A stretch of 64,000 nucleotides of DNA, taken from NCBI GenBank assembly GCA_030062745.1, contig CP099839.1, positions 39,977,891 through 40,041,890 of the forward strand. Direction: 5' to 3'. Positions 26,300-37,976 of this stretch are shown here, in pieces. Each line of letters begins with the position of its first letter. The first letter of the stretch is position 1. The translations under genes were made by a program, and so were the position numbers. This DNA comes from Capitulum mitella (Eukaryota > Arthropoda > Thecostraca > Pollicipedomorpha > Pollicipedidae). Under the pieces are notes generated by a model. That model made no database searches. It was not told the DNA's origin and was given only the letters and a program-made list of their open reading frames with translations.

Positions 26300-27625
26300 C
26301 TGAAAGTCTAGATTAAATATAATTCATTCGTATTAGTGGCATCGTCCCATGGTACGGTCTCTGACAGTGTTTCTGACTGCTTTGTTTGAGAACAGTTTGT
26401 CTGCTGTAAAGTCATTGATGCTTGCCCGGAGAGTCGCAGGAATTGCCCTTGAATCTGAACAGCGTGAGCATATGGGTTCTGTGTTCTGTGCAGCCGCTCT
26501 GCGGGCCTCAGCATGATTCTCCGTCGACGCTCAGCAGCTGTCATTTGCGGGCCTTCGATACGAACTCTCCACTAACGGCATCCGACATTATTCAGCAGCA
26601 GGGCATACATCAACCGCCAGAACCATCTCATCGTTTCAAATCCGGACAACATACATCCAGAGAGAAAGGCCACTCGTCATCGGATGAAAGGCCCGCCATG
26701 GGGACGGGGCAGGCTCTGTCCGGGCATTTTCCAGCGGGGAGCTGTTTACTGCTGGTTGTGAACCCAGTGACCTTTCCTTAAGCCGGTGATGGACTGGATT
26801 TCCATCAGGCCGAGAGCTCAGTTTATTAAGGCTGCGGTAAGCGACAGTGGCCCTGCCCCCATTCAGTTGCTGGGATGTGAATGACTATAGCAGATAAACC
26901 CAATCCATGCTGACAAGGAACGTCGTGAATCTTACACATCTGGTTATAACACTTTACCTTTACGAAATATCTACCGCATACATCCATGTTTGCTCTGAAC
27001 AAGTGCAACAAGAAAGATTTAAATGCAACGCTGAAAGTGGGTCCCAAACTGCCAATGGTGCTAACAGACTTGTTTGAATATGTCCACAAACTCGTCACAT
27101 ATCTTGCATGAAAACGTCACATGGTTGCCATCACCTACAATTCCAGATGTGTACATGTACCCCCATGGTTACTCGTATTTACATGGTCATAGGAGTAAAT
27201 TTATTTTATATCCATCAGGCCGATTTTACTCCTATGTGCACATGGTCATACGAGTAAAATCGGCTTCGATGCAAGATTTGTTAAATGTGCAGCCGCAAAG
27301 TGGTTAATGAAACGTTCGTACTGCTTGAACAAAGCATGGCGATGGACATTGTTCAATATCGGCATTAAGCCTAAGTAACCAATGAGCTGTTCGTCGTGCA
27401 CGGCGCTTAAAACAATATCACGCTGACCTACCACAACAGCGGATTTCATAACAGCGAGTCTCTAAATATGACGTGATATGTTATGCGATACAACCTTGCA
27501 AACATTTACAGAGTATGCAGCTTAAAAGACACCGTGACATTTTCAGATAGACTCCATTGCTAAGGTATCTTAGGGAGTTCTCTATTTTCATGTCGGTGCT
27601 TTCGAAATGAAAGGACGGCCTGGGG
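26300..27625. other. Non-coding stretch
   Basis: No recognisable gene. Contains an inverted repeat at 27219-27264 and a nearby partial direct repeat (ACATGGTCATA(G/C)GAGTAAA) near 27181 and 27240. Confidence 0.45.
27219..27264. repeat. 13-bp inverted repeat with 20-base spacer
   Basis: GCCGATTTTACTC at 27219-27231 is the exact reverse complement of 27252-27264. Confidence 0.85.
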
Positions 27626-27626
27626 A

Positions 27627-27630
<4 letters not shown>

Positions 27631-27687
<57 letters not shown>

Positions 27688-27703
27688 ATATATATGTATA
27701 TAC
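27631..27703. repeat. (TA)n microsatellite with TATG variants
   Basis: About 24 uninterrupted TA units to 27679, then interrupted TATG/TATA repeats. Confidence 0.96.
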
Positions 27704-28029
27704 ACGTAACCAAAACACTCTTTTGCCGGCCTAACTATACGTTGTATGTACAGGTCGGCGGTGTTGCCATGGATTGCCGTTGGGATGTCTTCGTCAGCAT
27801 GTCCATACATGTGTCATCTGTAGAACCGCGTCTTGCTGGATGATGACTTCAGACCCTGTATCTTCTGTCGATATTCGGATAACATCTTTTTAGAGGTCAG
27901 GAACGCATGTCACTAGCAACAACTGAAAACAGCCGTAGAACAGGGGCCTTGCCTGCGATTCACAACCGAGCTGAAGGTCGAAAACTGCCTTTCATTTCCG
28001 GATTTCGACATCTCACAAGAAAATGACAA

Positions 28030-28553
28030 GCTGACCACCATGATAAACAGAAACCCACAAGTCCTGGTCGACAATCGAACGGTGAAAGTGAATGTCCCCC
28101 GCGATATCGAATGGAGGGTTGGGTCTTTGAATGCATATTTCATATAAATCGACGTATTGGCATGCAAATCTGACCAGGTCACAAAAAGTTACCCTTGACC
28201 TTTGATGACCTAGACCCGTTATGGCCCTGGCTTTGGTCTTGGTACATCCATCACTTATGCCCGAATGACGTCGCCTGATTGTGTTCAAGCGGTAATCTTA
28301 GGTAGAGCGCTGGTCCTTTCACAAAGTTCCCATTTGTCAGCGACAACGGTTATTTTCGTTATGTTTGTTTGACTTCAAATGCTTGAAACTTCGAAAACTT
28401 CCGGCCGGTTTTTGATTTGCTGCGTCAATCGACGAGTTATTCAATGACCATAAATATCACAAAGCAACAGCAACCAGCTTCAATCCGTTTTCGAGATTTT
28501 CAAGAAAAACAGGTGGGGGGTACAAAAAGACCCTCTTCCAGTGCTCGTGTTAC
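28030..28553 (-). mobile_element. Family B element, copy 2 (left half only)
   Basis: This is the reverse complement of roughly 9628-10100 in copy 1: the GTCAGCGACAACGGT block, CTGGTCCTTTCACAAAG, CATCACTTATGCCCGAATGACGTCG and TTGAATGCATATTTCAT all match in inverse order. The outer end reads (rc) G-TAACACGAGCACTGG, a mutated TTAACACGCGCACTGG, with the terminal motif present once, as expected for the left end. The other end is missing, so the copy is truncated. Confidence 0.7.
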
Positions 28554-28984
28554 TGAACCATGATCAAAAGAAGGCTTCAGGTTATCAAAACACGTCTCAT
28601 CCAGAGAAAAAATCTTCCTTTAGCAAACAAGTAAGGCTGTATATTATCTTGGAGGTCTTATGATTAAGCGTCGAATACGAACATGAGTCACAGAAGCAAT
28701 CACCAAACTGACAGTACGAAATTGGGTGGCGCATGTGATAACGATTCATGTCTTCAAATGTCGTATTGGAGAATCTGTATTCACCTTGAAAATGGGTTTA
28801 GATAACCCGAAACGTCAGTAATGGATATACTTTTGAAGAAACGGAATATCAGAAAGTTAGGAGACGTCTTTTACCACCAACCAAAGACCGAAAGGTACTT
28901 AATACAGAAACGAGAACGGACGGAAGAGAAGCTCATTGAATGCAGGATTGCCTTGGAATTTAATAAAACTTGTTTAATGAAAAT

Positions 28985-28988
<4 letters not shown>

Positions 28989-29023
<35 letters not shown>
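28989..29023. repeat. (TA)n microsatellite
   Basis: About 17 uninterrupted TA dinucleotides. Confidence 0.97.
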
Positions 29024-29025
<2 letters not shown>

Positions 29026-29029
29026 CATA

Positions 29030-29713
29030 CGAAAGGTGAAATTTACCAACTGTACTTGTAACTACCCTGGCTAGGCACGGTATGAACAGTATGAAGCAGA
29101 GTCGTGGTGACTGGCCTGGCACCTGTTAATACTGTAAACGTTGAGCCCACAAAGATGAACTGCGAATTTTGATAGGTGGCATAAGGTTCCATACGGAATG
29201 ATGTTCGCAAATCTACCTTTGTGAAAGTGGAGCAAGTACAGAGCTTGTCCATGCAACACGGTCCCAGTGTCTGTAAACCTTCCGTTATTTTTATGTTTCC
29301 AGCCGGCGTTCTTTCTCTGGTCACCAGTGAATTACCTGACTGCTGTTGATCTCTCAGGGAATACATGCGTTTAACGAACACAGCGATCTTTTGCTCTCGC
29401 TGAAGTGAGGATGTTCCGTTCGAATGAGTTCTCTGTAGACGTTCGAATCTCTAGGCTGCAATATTTAAATGCCGGCTGGGTTCAGGCGGCTGGAGCTTGT
29501 CTCGGCCCACTCAACACTGTCAGGCTGGCGCAGCGCAGACCGACTGCTTACTGTTTGTACAGCGGCAGTGGCGCCGATACGGGACGTTGAGGGCAGGATA
29601 AGAGGCGAGGCTTCCTGAGTATCGTTCAAACAGGAAATGCGACGTTTTCGGAATTTTTAAGGGAATGTTTCACCTTAAAACGTGTTTTGAACTGAAGTAA
29701 CGAAGTTGAAGCC
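29030..29713. other. Non-coding stretch
   Basis: No recognisable gene. Confidence 0.45.
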
Positions 29714-30949
29714 TTAACCCTATTCCCGGCAGGGGGGGGGGCGGAACCGCCCCCCCTCAGGTTTTTTGCTTGCCAATTCCAGGCTTTTTAACGCAGCTTC
29801 ACGAAACTTGGTGACTTTTCCTAGCTATTCTTTTGTACGTGCTGTGACAAAATTTCACAATTCTGTTTTGCTCAGGGGCGGAGCCAGGCAACGTTTTTGG
29901 GAGGCACTTCATGCCATTTTTGGCCATGTTGAGGGTAAAAGAAAAATGTCTGCCAAAAACAGTGTTTTAAAGCTAAAACTTAAAACCTTATATGGATGTA
30001 TAGCTAAATAGTTGGGCAATGTGCAGATATGATTTTGTTTATCTGAGGTCATTTTACAAGGTCAAGTCAAGGTCAAAAGTCAAAATTTGTTTTTTTTGCA
30101 ATAATTTCGGTGCCGTCTTCTTAAATGCCAAACCCGGAATATATATGACGTAGAAGGGTGCCTTCTGCTTGTGTACCAAGTTTCAGCTTGATATCAGGTC
30201 GGGTCACGGAGCTATGACCTAAAATGTCAGTGCGCGTACCCTATATCGCAATAGCCGTAAAATGAAATTTTTGAAATAGAGTGAATTCGAATGATTGAAA
30301 ACGTTTACAGATAATATTCAATGCACACGAGATCATTCCAAGTGACCCCAAGGCCACTGGAGGTCATTTAAGGTCAAAGGTCACAAGTTGATCTGAGAAA
30401 CGTGTGACCATGACAGTTCCCCTTTTTCATGTCCCTGGCACCGCCTATGCTAACATTATACAAACATTGTAATGCGATTTTTACTTCTTTAGTATAACAT
30501 GACTATCAGAAGCCAAAAAATGGTGTTTGCCTCTTTTGTTCATTCAGTTGTTAGAAAACTAATCCTCCTATTTTTGAAACCCTGTGAACGCCCATGAATT
30601 TTCTCAAAATTTCAGATTTGCGGACCCATGGTAAAAGCCCTATTCATATTCTATCGATTCATGCCAGTTTCATCGAAATCACAACGAAATCGAAAGGTCC
30701 ATAAACAACGGAGTTATAAGAAGTCCAAAAGTACCTCCCATTTTGACATTTTTGCCCCCCTGTATCCACAAATTTTAAAATTTTGAAAATTTGTTTTTAT
30801 AAAAATGTATTTCACGTCACGGCAAATCGATTGCCGTTTGTTGCAATGAAATCGGACAAGTAGTTCTCGAGATCTCAGGGGGGGGGGCCGAATCCGCCCC
30901 CCCTGCCGGGAATCGGACATACCGTCTAGCCCTCCGGGAATAGGGTTAA
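29714..30949 (+). mobile_element. Family A TTAA-flanked element, copy 1 (full length)
   Basis: TTAA at 29714-29717 and 30946-30949. Left end TTAACCCTATTCCCGG followed by CAGGGGG; right end (rc) begins with the same 16 bases, then AGGGCTAGACGG and so on, then repeats ATTCCCGGCAGGGG 28 bp further in. Both ends continue into a G-run/C-run palindrome around CGGAATCCG. GATCTCGAGAAC lies about 75 bp inside the right end. The internal ~1.1 kb has no transposase frame, so it is non-autonomous. It carries many AGGTCA half-sites, including TCAAGGTCA (30067-30075) and a perfect DR1, AGGTCAAAGGTCA (30371-30383). Confidence 0.85.
30371..30383 (+). promoter_or_regulatory. DR1 nuclear-receptor-type site in family A copy 1
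   Basis: AGGTCAAAGGTCA is two perfect AGGTCA half-sites in direct repeat with a 1-base spacer, the classic DR1 site for RXR/USP heterodimers and HNF4. The match is seen; any binding is inferred. Confidence 0.5.
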
Positions 30950-31299
30950 GAGCTCTTAAGAGCCAGTCTGAAATGAAGTCATATGATATATTTCGAGAAC
31001 CTCGTCCGCTTAAAGCAAAACTTTTCGGAAGTTTGCGTGATACAAATAAATTGCTCACAATATCACACTGAAGCATAAAACACACAGTTCAGCCACATAG
31101 ACACATTGCAAGACATGCCGAGATTTCGTGAGCCGCGAACACCATTTTCGCTCTTCAGACGAGCCCTAAAGAAATCTAAAGACGAGCACTGAAGACCGGC
31201 AGGAAACAGCCGGTGCCATGCACAGACGACACGGTACGAGACAGCACGCAGAGTGGCTGTCAGCCTGACTCTGAGCAGAGCAAGCTGGTCTAATCTGGC

Positions 31300-31581
31300 C
31301 TACTGAGTGTCTCGACGAGCCGTATCACGTTGCCGGTTGAAGAGGATTTGGACCGCCACTGGGACAATGACATCGTTTAGCGCTCTGTAAACCTTGATGC
31401 AGTCGCGCAATAAGTTTGGTAACTCTGGACCGCCCCGAGGGCCGGGGAACGGGTGAAATGCGTTCGGCGCGCCGCGTCCCGACACCACGCAGGCTGCAGA
31501 GTTTGCATCTTTAGATGCGCGCCAGCTGGCTGTCCACAGCGCCACCCCAGACTGGTAAGCAGTACAAGATTTAGGGAACAC
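31300..31581 (-). other. Unrecognised open frame of 93 codons between two family A copies
   Basis: A continuous minus-strand frame with a mixed, protein-like composition, including LPNLLRDCIKVYRALNDV. It lies between the inverted family A copies and downstream, in the minus direction, of the retrotransposon relic at 32860-34290. It could be a displaced retroelement fragment, a host exon or chance. I do not recognise it. Confidence 0.15.
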
Positions 31582-31616
31582 CTGAGGCTAGATGATAGTT
31601 AAGAGAGTTTTGGGTC

Positions 31617-32832
31617 TTAACCCTATTCCCGGAGGGCTAGACGGTATGGCCGATTCCCGGCAGGGGGGGCGGATTCGGCCCCCCCCCTGAGATCTCGAGA
31701 ACTACCTATCCGATTTCATTGCAACAAACGGCAATCGATTTGCCGTGACGTGAACTACATTTTTATAAAAAGAAATTTTCAAAATTTTGAAATTTGTGGA
31801 TACAGGGGGCCAAAAATGTCAAAATGGGGGGTACTTTTTGACTTCTTATAACTCCGTTGTTTATGGACCGATTGCAATGAAACTGGCATGAAACGAGAGA
31901 TTATGAATAAGGCTTTTACCATGGGTATGCAAATTTGAAATTTTGAGAAAATTCATGGGCCTTCACAGGGTTTCAAAAATAGGGGATTGGTTTTCTAATA
32001 ACGGAATGAACAAAAGAGGCCAAAACACTTTTTTAGCTTCTGCTAGTCATGTTATGCTAAAGAAGTACAAATCGCATTACAATGTTTGTATAATGTTAAC
32101 ATAGGCGGTGCCAAGGACATAAAAAAGGGGGAACTGTCATGGTCACACGTTCTTCAGATCAACTTGTGACCTTTGACCTTAAATGACCTCCAGTGACCTT
32201 GGGGTCACCTGGAATGATGCCGTGTGCATTCAATATTATCTGTAAACGTTTTTAATCGATTGAATTCATTCTATTCCAAAAAATTCATTTTTTGGCTTTT
32301 GCGATATAGGGTACGCGCACTGACATTTTAGGTCATATCTCCGTGACCCGACCTGATATCAAGCTGAAACTTGGTACACAAGTAGAGGGCGCCTTTCTAC
32401 GTCATGTATATTCCGGGTTTGGTATTTGAAAGAACGGCGCCGAAATTATTGCGAAAAAACAAATTTTGACTTTTGACCTTGACCTGACCTTGTAAAGTGA
32501 CCTCAGATAAACAAAATTACATATGCACATTGCCCAACTATTTAGCTATACATTCATATAAAGTTTTAGGTTCTATCTTAAAAACTCTGCTTTTGGCAGA
32601 CATTTTCCTTTTACCCTCAACATGGCCAAAAATGACCTGAGGTGCCTCCCAAAAACGTTGCCTGGCTCCGCCCCTGAGCAAAATAGAATTTCGAAATTTT
32701 GTCACGGCGCGTAGAAGGAATAGCTAGGAAAAGTCACCAAGTTTCGTGAAGCTGTGTTAAAAAGCCTGGAATTGGCAAGAAAAAAACCCGAGGGGTGGGC
32801 GGATTCCGCCCCCCTGCCGGGAATAGGATTAA
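31617..32832 (-). mobile_element. Family A element, copy 2 (inverted)
   Basis: TTAA at 31617-31620 and 32829-32832. It is the reverse complement of copy 1 over its whole length. The long end (TTAACCCTATTCCCGGAGGG..., inner ATTCCCGGCAGGGG 28 bp displaced) is on the left here, and the short end is GCCGGGAATAGGATTAA on the right. The DR1 is intact (rc, 32167-32179). No coding capacity. Its right end abuts the LINE relic at about 32860. Confidence 0.85.
32167..32179 (-). promoter_or_regulatory. DR1 nuclear-receptor-type site in family A copy 2
   Basis: TGACCTTTGACCT on the plus strand, i.e. a perfect AGGTCA-A-AGGTCA on minus, at the position homologous to the site in copy 1. Confidence 0.5.
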
Positions 32833-32859
32833 ATTACGTCTAAATCGATGAATGGAAAA

Positions 32860-34290
32860 AAATGAAATGAAAAATGAATGCCAATACACCGTCGTACCAC
32901 AAATGGCAAGTGGTTTTCGAAAGAGAACGATTGGTCCATGATGAGCCCTAGAACTTTGATTTTGATAGCGTTGATGTATGGCTGGACATTGCAAGGGAGA
33001 AAAATGCCTGCTCATGACAACACGCCTAGTACCTAACAGTGAGAAGGCAGTTTTTGATGGATTCATTTTGAAGGTATTCACTTCAAGCCGAAGTTGTCCG
33101 GAAGAAAGACATTCCTGGAGGCGAATTTTGAGCTGCGACATACACCGTCCTTTGCAGAACAGTGCAGCAGCTGAGAGTCGTCAGCATAGCTAGTGTGGCA
33201 GCCGTAGGGGGAAAGTTTTGGATTTCGTTAACCGTTAAACGACAGAAGATTGGGCCCACTATGGACCCCTGAGGAGCACCGCATGACACAGAACAGACCG
33301 CCACACCGCCGCGAACAACCTGCTTCCGGCCATCCAGATAGCTGGCAAACCAGTGATCGAGAATACCAACCATATCATCCCATTTTGTCGAGGAGGACGC
33401 CGTGGTCAACGTTGTCGAAGTCCTGGCTTAAATCAAGTGCCGTTATCGATACTAGAGGGCCGGCATCAATCTTAGAGGTGATCCACTCCACAGCGTCGAC
33501 CAGGGTCTCCTCCGTAGGGTGGTTGCTTTGGTAGGCATACTGATCAGAGCTCAGAATATTGTTTTCATGCAGATACGTGGTCAGCTGAGTAGAAACAACA
33601 CGTGCGGTCATTTTGGACATCATGGAAAACAAAGTGATTGGTCTAAAATTGCTGGCGCTGATGTTGCCGAACTTATGAACTGAGACCACGCTAGCCATTT
33701 TCCACTTGGCAGAGACTGTGGATGCGACTGAGACATTGATCAAATGCAGCAGCATGAGTCCAATGATCGGACAACATTGTCACACGGCACTTATCGGCAC
33801 TCCATCCAACGCAGCCGCCCTGGAGCTGCTCATGCGCCTAGCTTCGACAACCCTGGCAAAGTGGCTGGTTTCAGCTCAAAACTGGAAACGTACGCAGTCG
33901 TAGGACGAGGCAGTATGTGATCAGCGCCAAGGTCACAATTCAGATCAGCACGCAGCTCCTCTCCCACTCGGGCGCCAACCGACGTAAAACACTCGTTAAA
34001 CGCGCCAGCCTGCGTCGTGCTGATCAAGGTCTTTCTAGCCCTGACGGAGTCAGAGAACTGCTTGAGTCGCCCTCAGAAACAAACTACCATATTCGCTTCT
34101 GGCCAATGCGTGACACAGAAAATCTTTGCGTGAACCGATGAGTTGATTGGCTCTTAACATGACTTCGAAGTAGACGGTAGAGAGTGTGGTCTCGCTGTCT
34201 TCGATGGTTGATTTAGTCCAACGTAGAATAGTTCTCAAAACCCTACGTTTACGGAGGTTGAAAACGATTTCTGATAGTTTTCCCATACCT
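32860..34290 (-). pseudogene. Broken non-LTR retrotransposon, reverse transcriptase region (LINE relic 1)
   Basis: Minus-strand frames give, in order, a pre-RT linker (FNECFTSVG, about 34000), the RT finger motif NFRPITLFSMMSKM, motif A LDLSQDFDNVDH (about 33430), DHWFASYLDGRK and CGAPQGSIVGP (motif B), an intact YADDS catalytic box (33188-33174, another frame), NPSKTAF, and a MDQSFSFENHL-like segment (about 32940). This order is that of CR1/Jockey-type LINE reverse transcriptases. The protein is spread over several frames, so it is inactive. The endonuclease part and 3' end are missing. The 3' side is cut at the family A copy 2 boundary. Confidence 0.85.
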
Positions 34291-34299
34291 CCTATTCGG

Positions 34300-36560
34300 C
34301 CGTGTCCTGTTTACAGATGTTGCGTGACGCTGTGCCACAACAGTGACTGGGTGCCGGCCAAAGAGCGTTTACGTTTTTTGCCCGGCGCAAGTCTGTATTG
34401 GCTTCGCATCAATGTCATCATATCATATCAATTATCATATCATTACTACGGAGTACAGTTTTTAATTGATTACATTTTCTGAAGCGTGTAGACATCTTTC
34501 AGACAAATTATTACTAAAAGTGTCACTGGAAGCATTTTTCAGATCAGCCAAGTGTCTGCATGAAAGGTCGACGAGATGGAGCATTCCGTTCAATGTCGGA
34601 GCCGCCGGTGCTGACGCCACCGTTGTGCTGATGAGCAGAAGGACGAATGCGTTGTGTGTGCCCTCCAAAAATATGCAACATAACACCCCAGTTCCGTGCC
34701 CAACCAACTATTATGGATACCCAACTTAAAACTTGGTGCCATGGCACCCATCAAAAGATATGAAGCCACACTGCTGGCTTTGATCAGATGCAGTCATTAA
34801 ATAGTTCTTTTAAACCTATCACTATGCACGTTTGACCGGACAATCTGACACCATTTCTTTCCTAAACATTTATGACGCTTTATGCTCTTCCGTTACGTTA
34901 TTATATGCCTTCTGCCTAGAATAACTATGTGTTTCTTGAAATAACTATGAGAATGTGTTATCTGCCAGCAAGATGCCTTGCGAGGCGCATGACGAGCGAG
35001 ACCACTTGCCTGCAACATCACCTTCCCTTTACACATTTCGCAATACATGGGGATATTTATTTAAACATTATGCGCGCCTTGGATTTGGTTTCATGTCATA
35101 GATGCGCGGTTTAAAAACATGCAGGGAAAAATAGATGCAAGAACAAAAACATGACTTCTGAAATAGTTAGACGAAAGAACTCGCAAACTGACGCAATGCG
35201 AATGCAACCACACGGAAATAAAAAGAAACAAGCTATCTTCTGGTGGAAACTTCATGATTTCGTGCCGTGTAACCGCGAAATTGTTTACCCCAAGAAACCG
35301 TCATGGTCGGGCAGGTCTGCACAGTTTCATTCTTCCTATTGGTTTAAGTAAGACTCACCCGTCTTTCGATATCGGTAGCAATAACAGCAATTTATTTCAT
35401 CATTTTTCCTTAACCCACATTAAACTGACAGAAAATAATGGGGGGGGGGGACAAAACCATCCTGGGAGTCACCTAGATACCAACTGGAGGAGCCATGGCC
35501 CTTCCAAAACGAATATAATTCGCCACGCCTGTTCTCAGCCGGTCGTGCGATGCGTCTGAGAATGGTCCTCCATAATCTCATCGGTCTCAGCAGAGCTCTG
35601 TTGACAAGAGCGCGGACCAGCGGGCATGGACAATGGCCCGCGCTCTATGCATACGGTAAGCGCATGACCGTGTGCAGGTCATGGTCACGGTAAGCGCATG
35701 ACCGTCTCTCACTAGGGGCCGCGGCGTCGGCACGCGCTGCCGGGTGACGTGCCGTGCTCCGGCGACCTCTTGAGCTCTTCAGATCTCCGGCGCGGGCGGC
35801 GGCTAACCGACCGGTCGCGGCGGAGCAATCTCCCACCTGTTGCTCAATCGGGCTCATTTTACTGCACCCATAATACCAGGCCCAGGCCGCTTGCAACAGA
35901 GGAGTGATGCTCTACACGACAGTCATGCGCAGACGTAAAAAAAAAAAAACAGCGAATGAGCCCTGCTACTCGGTTTGTCGTTTTTATACAAGCGCACCGT
36001 GCAATAATAATGTTTTGTTTCAATGTCGTGTTTATGACCAAGGAGCCTGTTGGAGTCAGGATACCTGTTGGTTAAACTTGTGCATATTTCATCTTGGACA
36101 TTTGTATAAAAGGATGTTTTAGCTCCATTGTACTGAGCGTTGTGGCATAGCCATACGCCATGGTGCTAATACATACGTTTTTTTGCTATAGCTTCATTGT
36201 ACTCAAGTCTGCCGCATTATCCTGCACCATGGCGCAAACATCCGTTTTCGCTTTAAAAGTTCGTGGACCATTTAGGGCCATTAAATCTCGAGAGTTCCCA
36301 TTTTTGTGACAGCTATTGGCCTGCTGTCACCGAGGTCACCGATTTCAAATGCGAGCGATAAAAAAGGCTGCTCATGTGGATTCAGACTGAGCACGAAAAA
36401 GAAAAGCAGCGAAAACCGGCATGGGCTATCCACCACAAACGAAGAAGCCGAGTAAACGTTTGATGTATTCTCATCCTTAACGTTACTGTAACATAAACGA
36501 TAAATTTTCCATTTTATAGATTTCATAGATTTCGTAGATTCTTGTCCTAACCCTGACTTT
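34300..36560. other. Non-coding stretch
   Basis: No recognisable gene. A 19-base segment, ACGGTAAGCGCATGACCGT, is duplicated at 35653 and 35687. A short GC-rich patch follows at about 35700-35840. A G-run lies near 35441. The part just beyond the LINE relic (34275-34365) resembles 13670-13760. Confidence 0.45.
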
Positions 36561-36639
36561 AGTTCAGTGGATGACGCCATAAACAACAAAGTGGTAGAAA
36601 ATCTTCAAAAAGGCGAAAAACCTCATTGACACAAGCAAA

Positions 36640-37680
36640 AAAAAAACAGGTCTTCATCAATGGAACAAAGCATTGCTGAAAAAGCTGCAAAGTGAAACTG
36701 AGGTGCACTTGAAAGAGCCCTTTGCGATTTTGGGGATGAAAAGGAATACCCGCAATGCAGCACTATGTGGATATATGATGTCGATGAAAAGAGAAAATGG
36801 GGAGGAGTATGAAATTTCGAGCACTCACAACTTCCTTAGCATTATTAAGACTGAAGTGAGCACGGATATGGAGAGTGTCTCGAAGAGATGGACGTATTTA
36901 GGGGAGCGACCAAACCAAGGCTGAAAGGGCGAAATACATGAAACAGCTGGGTAAAGGCAACTGTCCATATAAGGCAGGCGCGGTCAGTTTCGATGAAGAG
37001 GATACGTGTTGGAAGTCAGGACAAATGGGGCGCGAGACGCTGTTGTCTCTAATTAGAACGATGTTCTAGAGTTCCTGCTCACTCTTCTTTTTGGATTACG
37101 TTGCCGGGAGGAAGTCAGACATGCGATGGAGAGATGTTTGTCTCAAGCTTGATGAAAAAGGCAATTCGTGTTCATAATTCAATGAGAGGATGACGAAGAC
37201 GAGGGATGTCTCAGCAGCCTCGTCTTCAAGAACATTGGTTCCCAAGGCCCTCTCAGACCCAAAGAAACCAGACGGATGTCCGATACATGCGTGTAAGCAG
37301 TTCCGTAAGCGGCGGCTTGAGTTTACGACAAGCTGTTAGTCAACCCCTTTCCTTGCCGTCAACCACAAGACGACTCCGGATGAAACAGTCTGATTCAGCA
37401 AGGCCCCATTTGGAATTGACAGATGGAGAAACTGCTGAAAACAGGATGCCAAATGGCCAGTGCTGAGGAAAAAAGACTAATCACTGCGTTAGAAAAACGA
37501 CAACAAAACTTATATTAGACTCAGGCTGTCCACCTGAATACTGCGCTCAGCTGACAGGCCGCAAGAACGAAGCGAGTGTACGTCAATATCCTAATACAGA
37601 TATGATGTCGAAAAGAGCATGGAGAGTTCGGCTCGCACCGGGGCTTTATTTGAAGTCTGAGTGGGCACTTCCGATACAGC
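36640..37680 (+). pseudogene. Broken Crypton-type tyrosine recombinase (KIAA1958/DUF3504-like)
   Basis: Translated pieces follow the order of the recombinase domain seen in Crypton DNA transposons and derived proteins (KIAA1958, QRICH1 and ZMYM relatives). Piece 1 (from 36673) has NGEEYEISSTHNFL, like the usual DG-x-EYEP-x-SL segment. Piece 2 has LGKGNCP and FDEEDTCWKSGQMG. Piece 3 has FGLRCREEVR, with the first catalytic Arg at 37099-37101. Piece 4 has MRWRDV, FNERMTKTRD and PFLAVNHK. Piece 5 has TNHCVRKTT, with the H-x-x-R pair (37482-37493), LTGRKN, and the nucleophile Tyr in RQYPNTD (37587-37589). At least four frame changes and several in-frame stops (e.g. 37067-37069) show it is dead. 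Cryptons lack terminal inverted repeats, so the borders are approximate. Confidence 0.8.
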
Positions 37681-37976
37681 AGAAGATCCACCGAAGATAA
37701 CTCAGGCCGTCTCTGGACTGAACACTTATTGTACTGGCGAAATATTATTGACGAACTCCACCAGTGCGACGACGAAATACTGCAATGTCAAAAAGGAGAA
37801 ATGGCCACGTTCAGCTCCAGTGCTGCCGTCAGGCTCTCGTTTTTTTTCTTTTCCGTTCTCTTTTCAAGTTATTAGATTTTAGTTATATAGGAGATTATTG
37901 ATCATGATTGTTATTGAACTACGTCTTTGGTAAAGAAATACATTTTCATGTCTACAGGGAAAGAGTTTGTAAAGCA

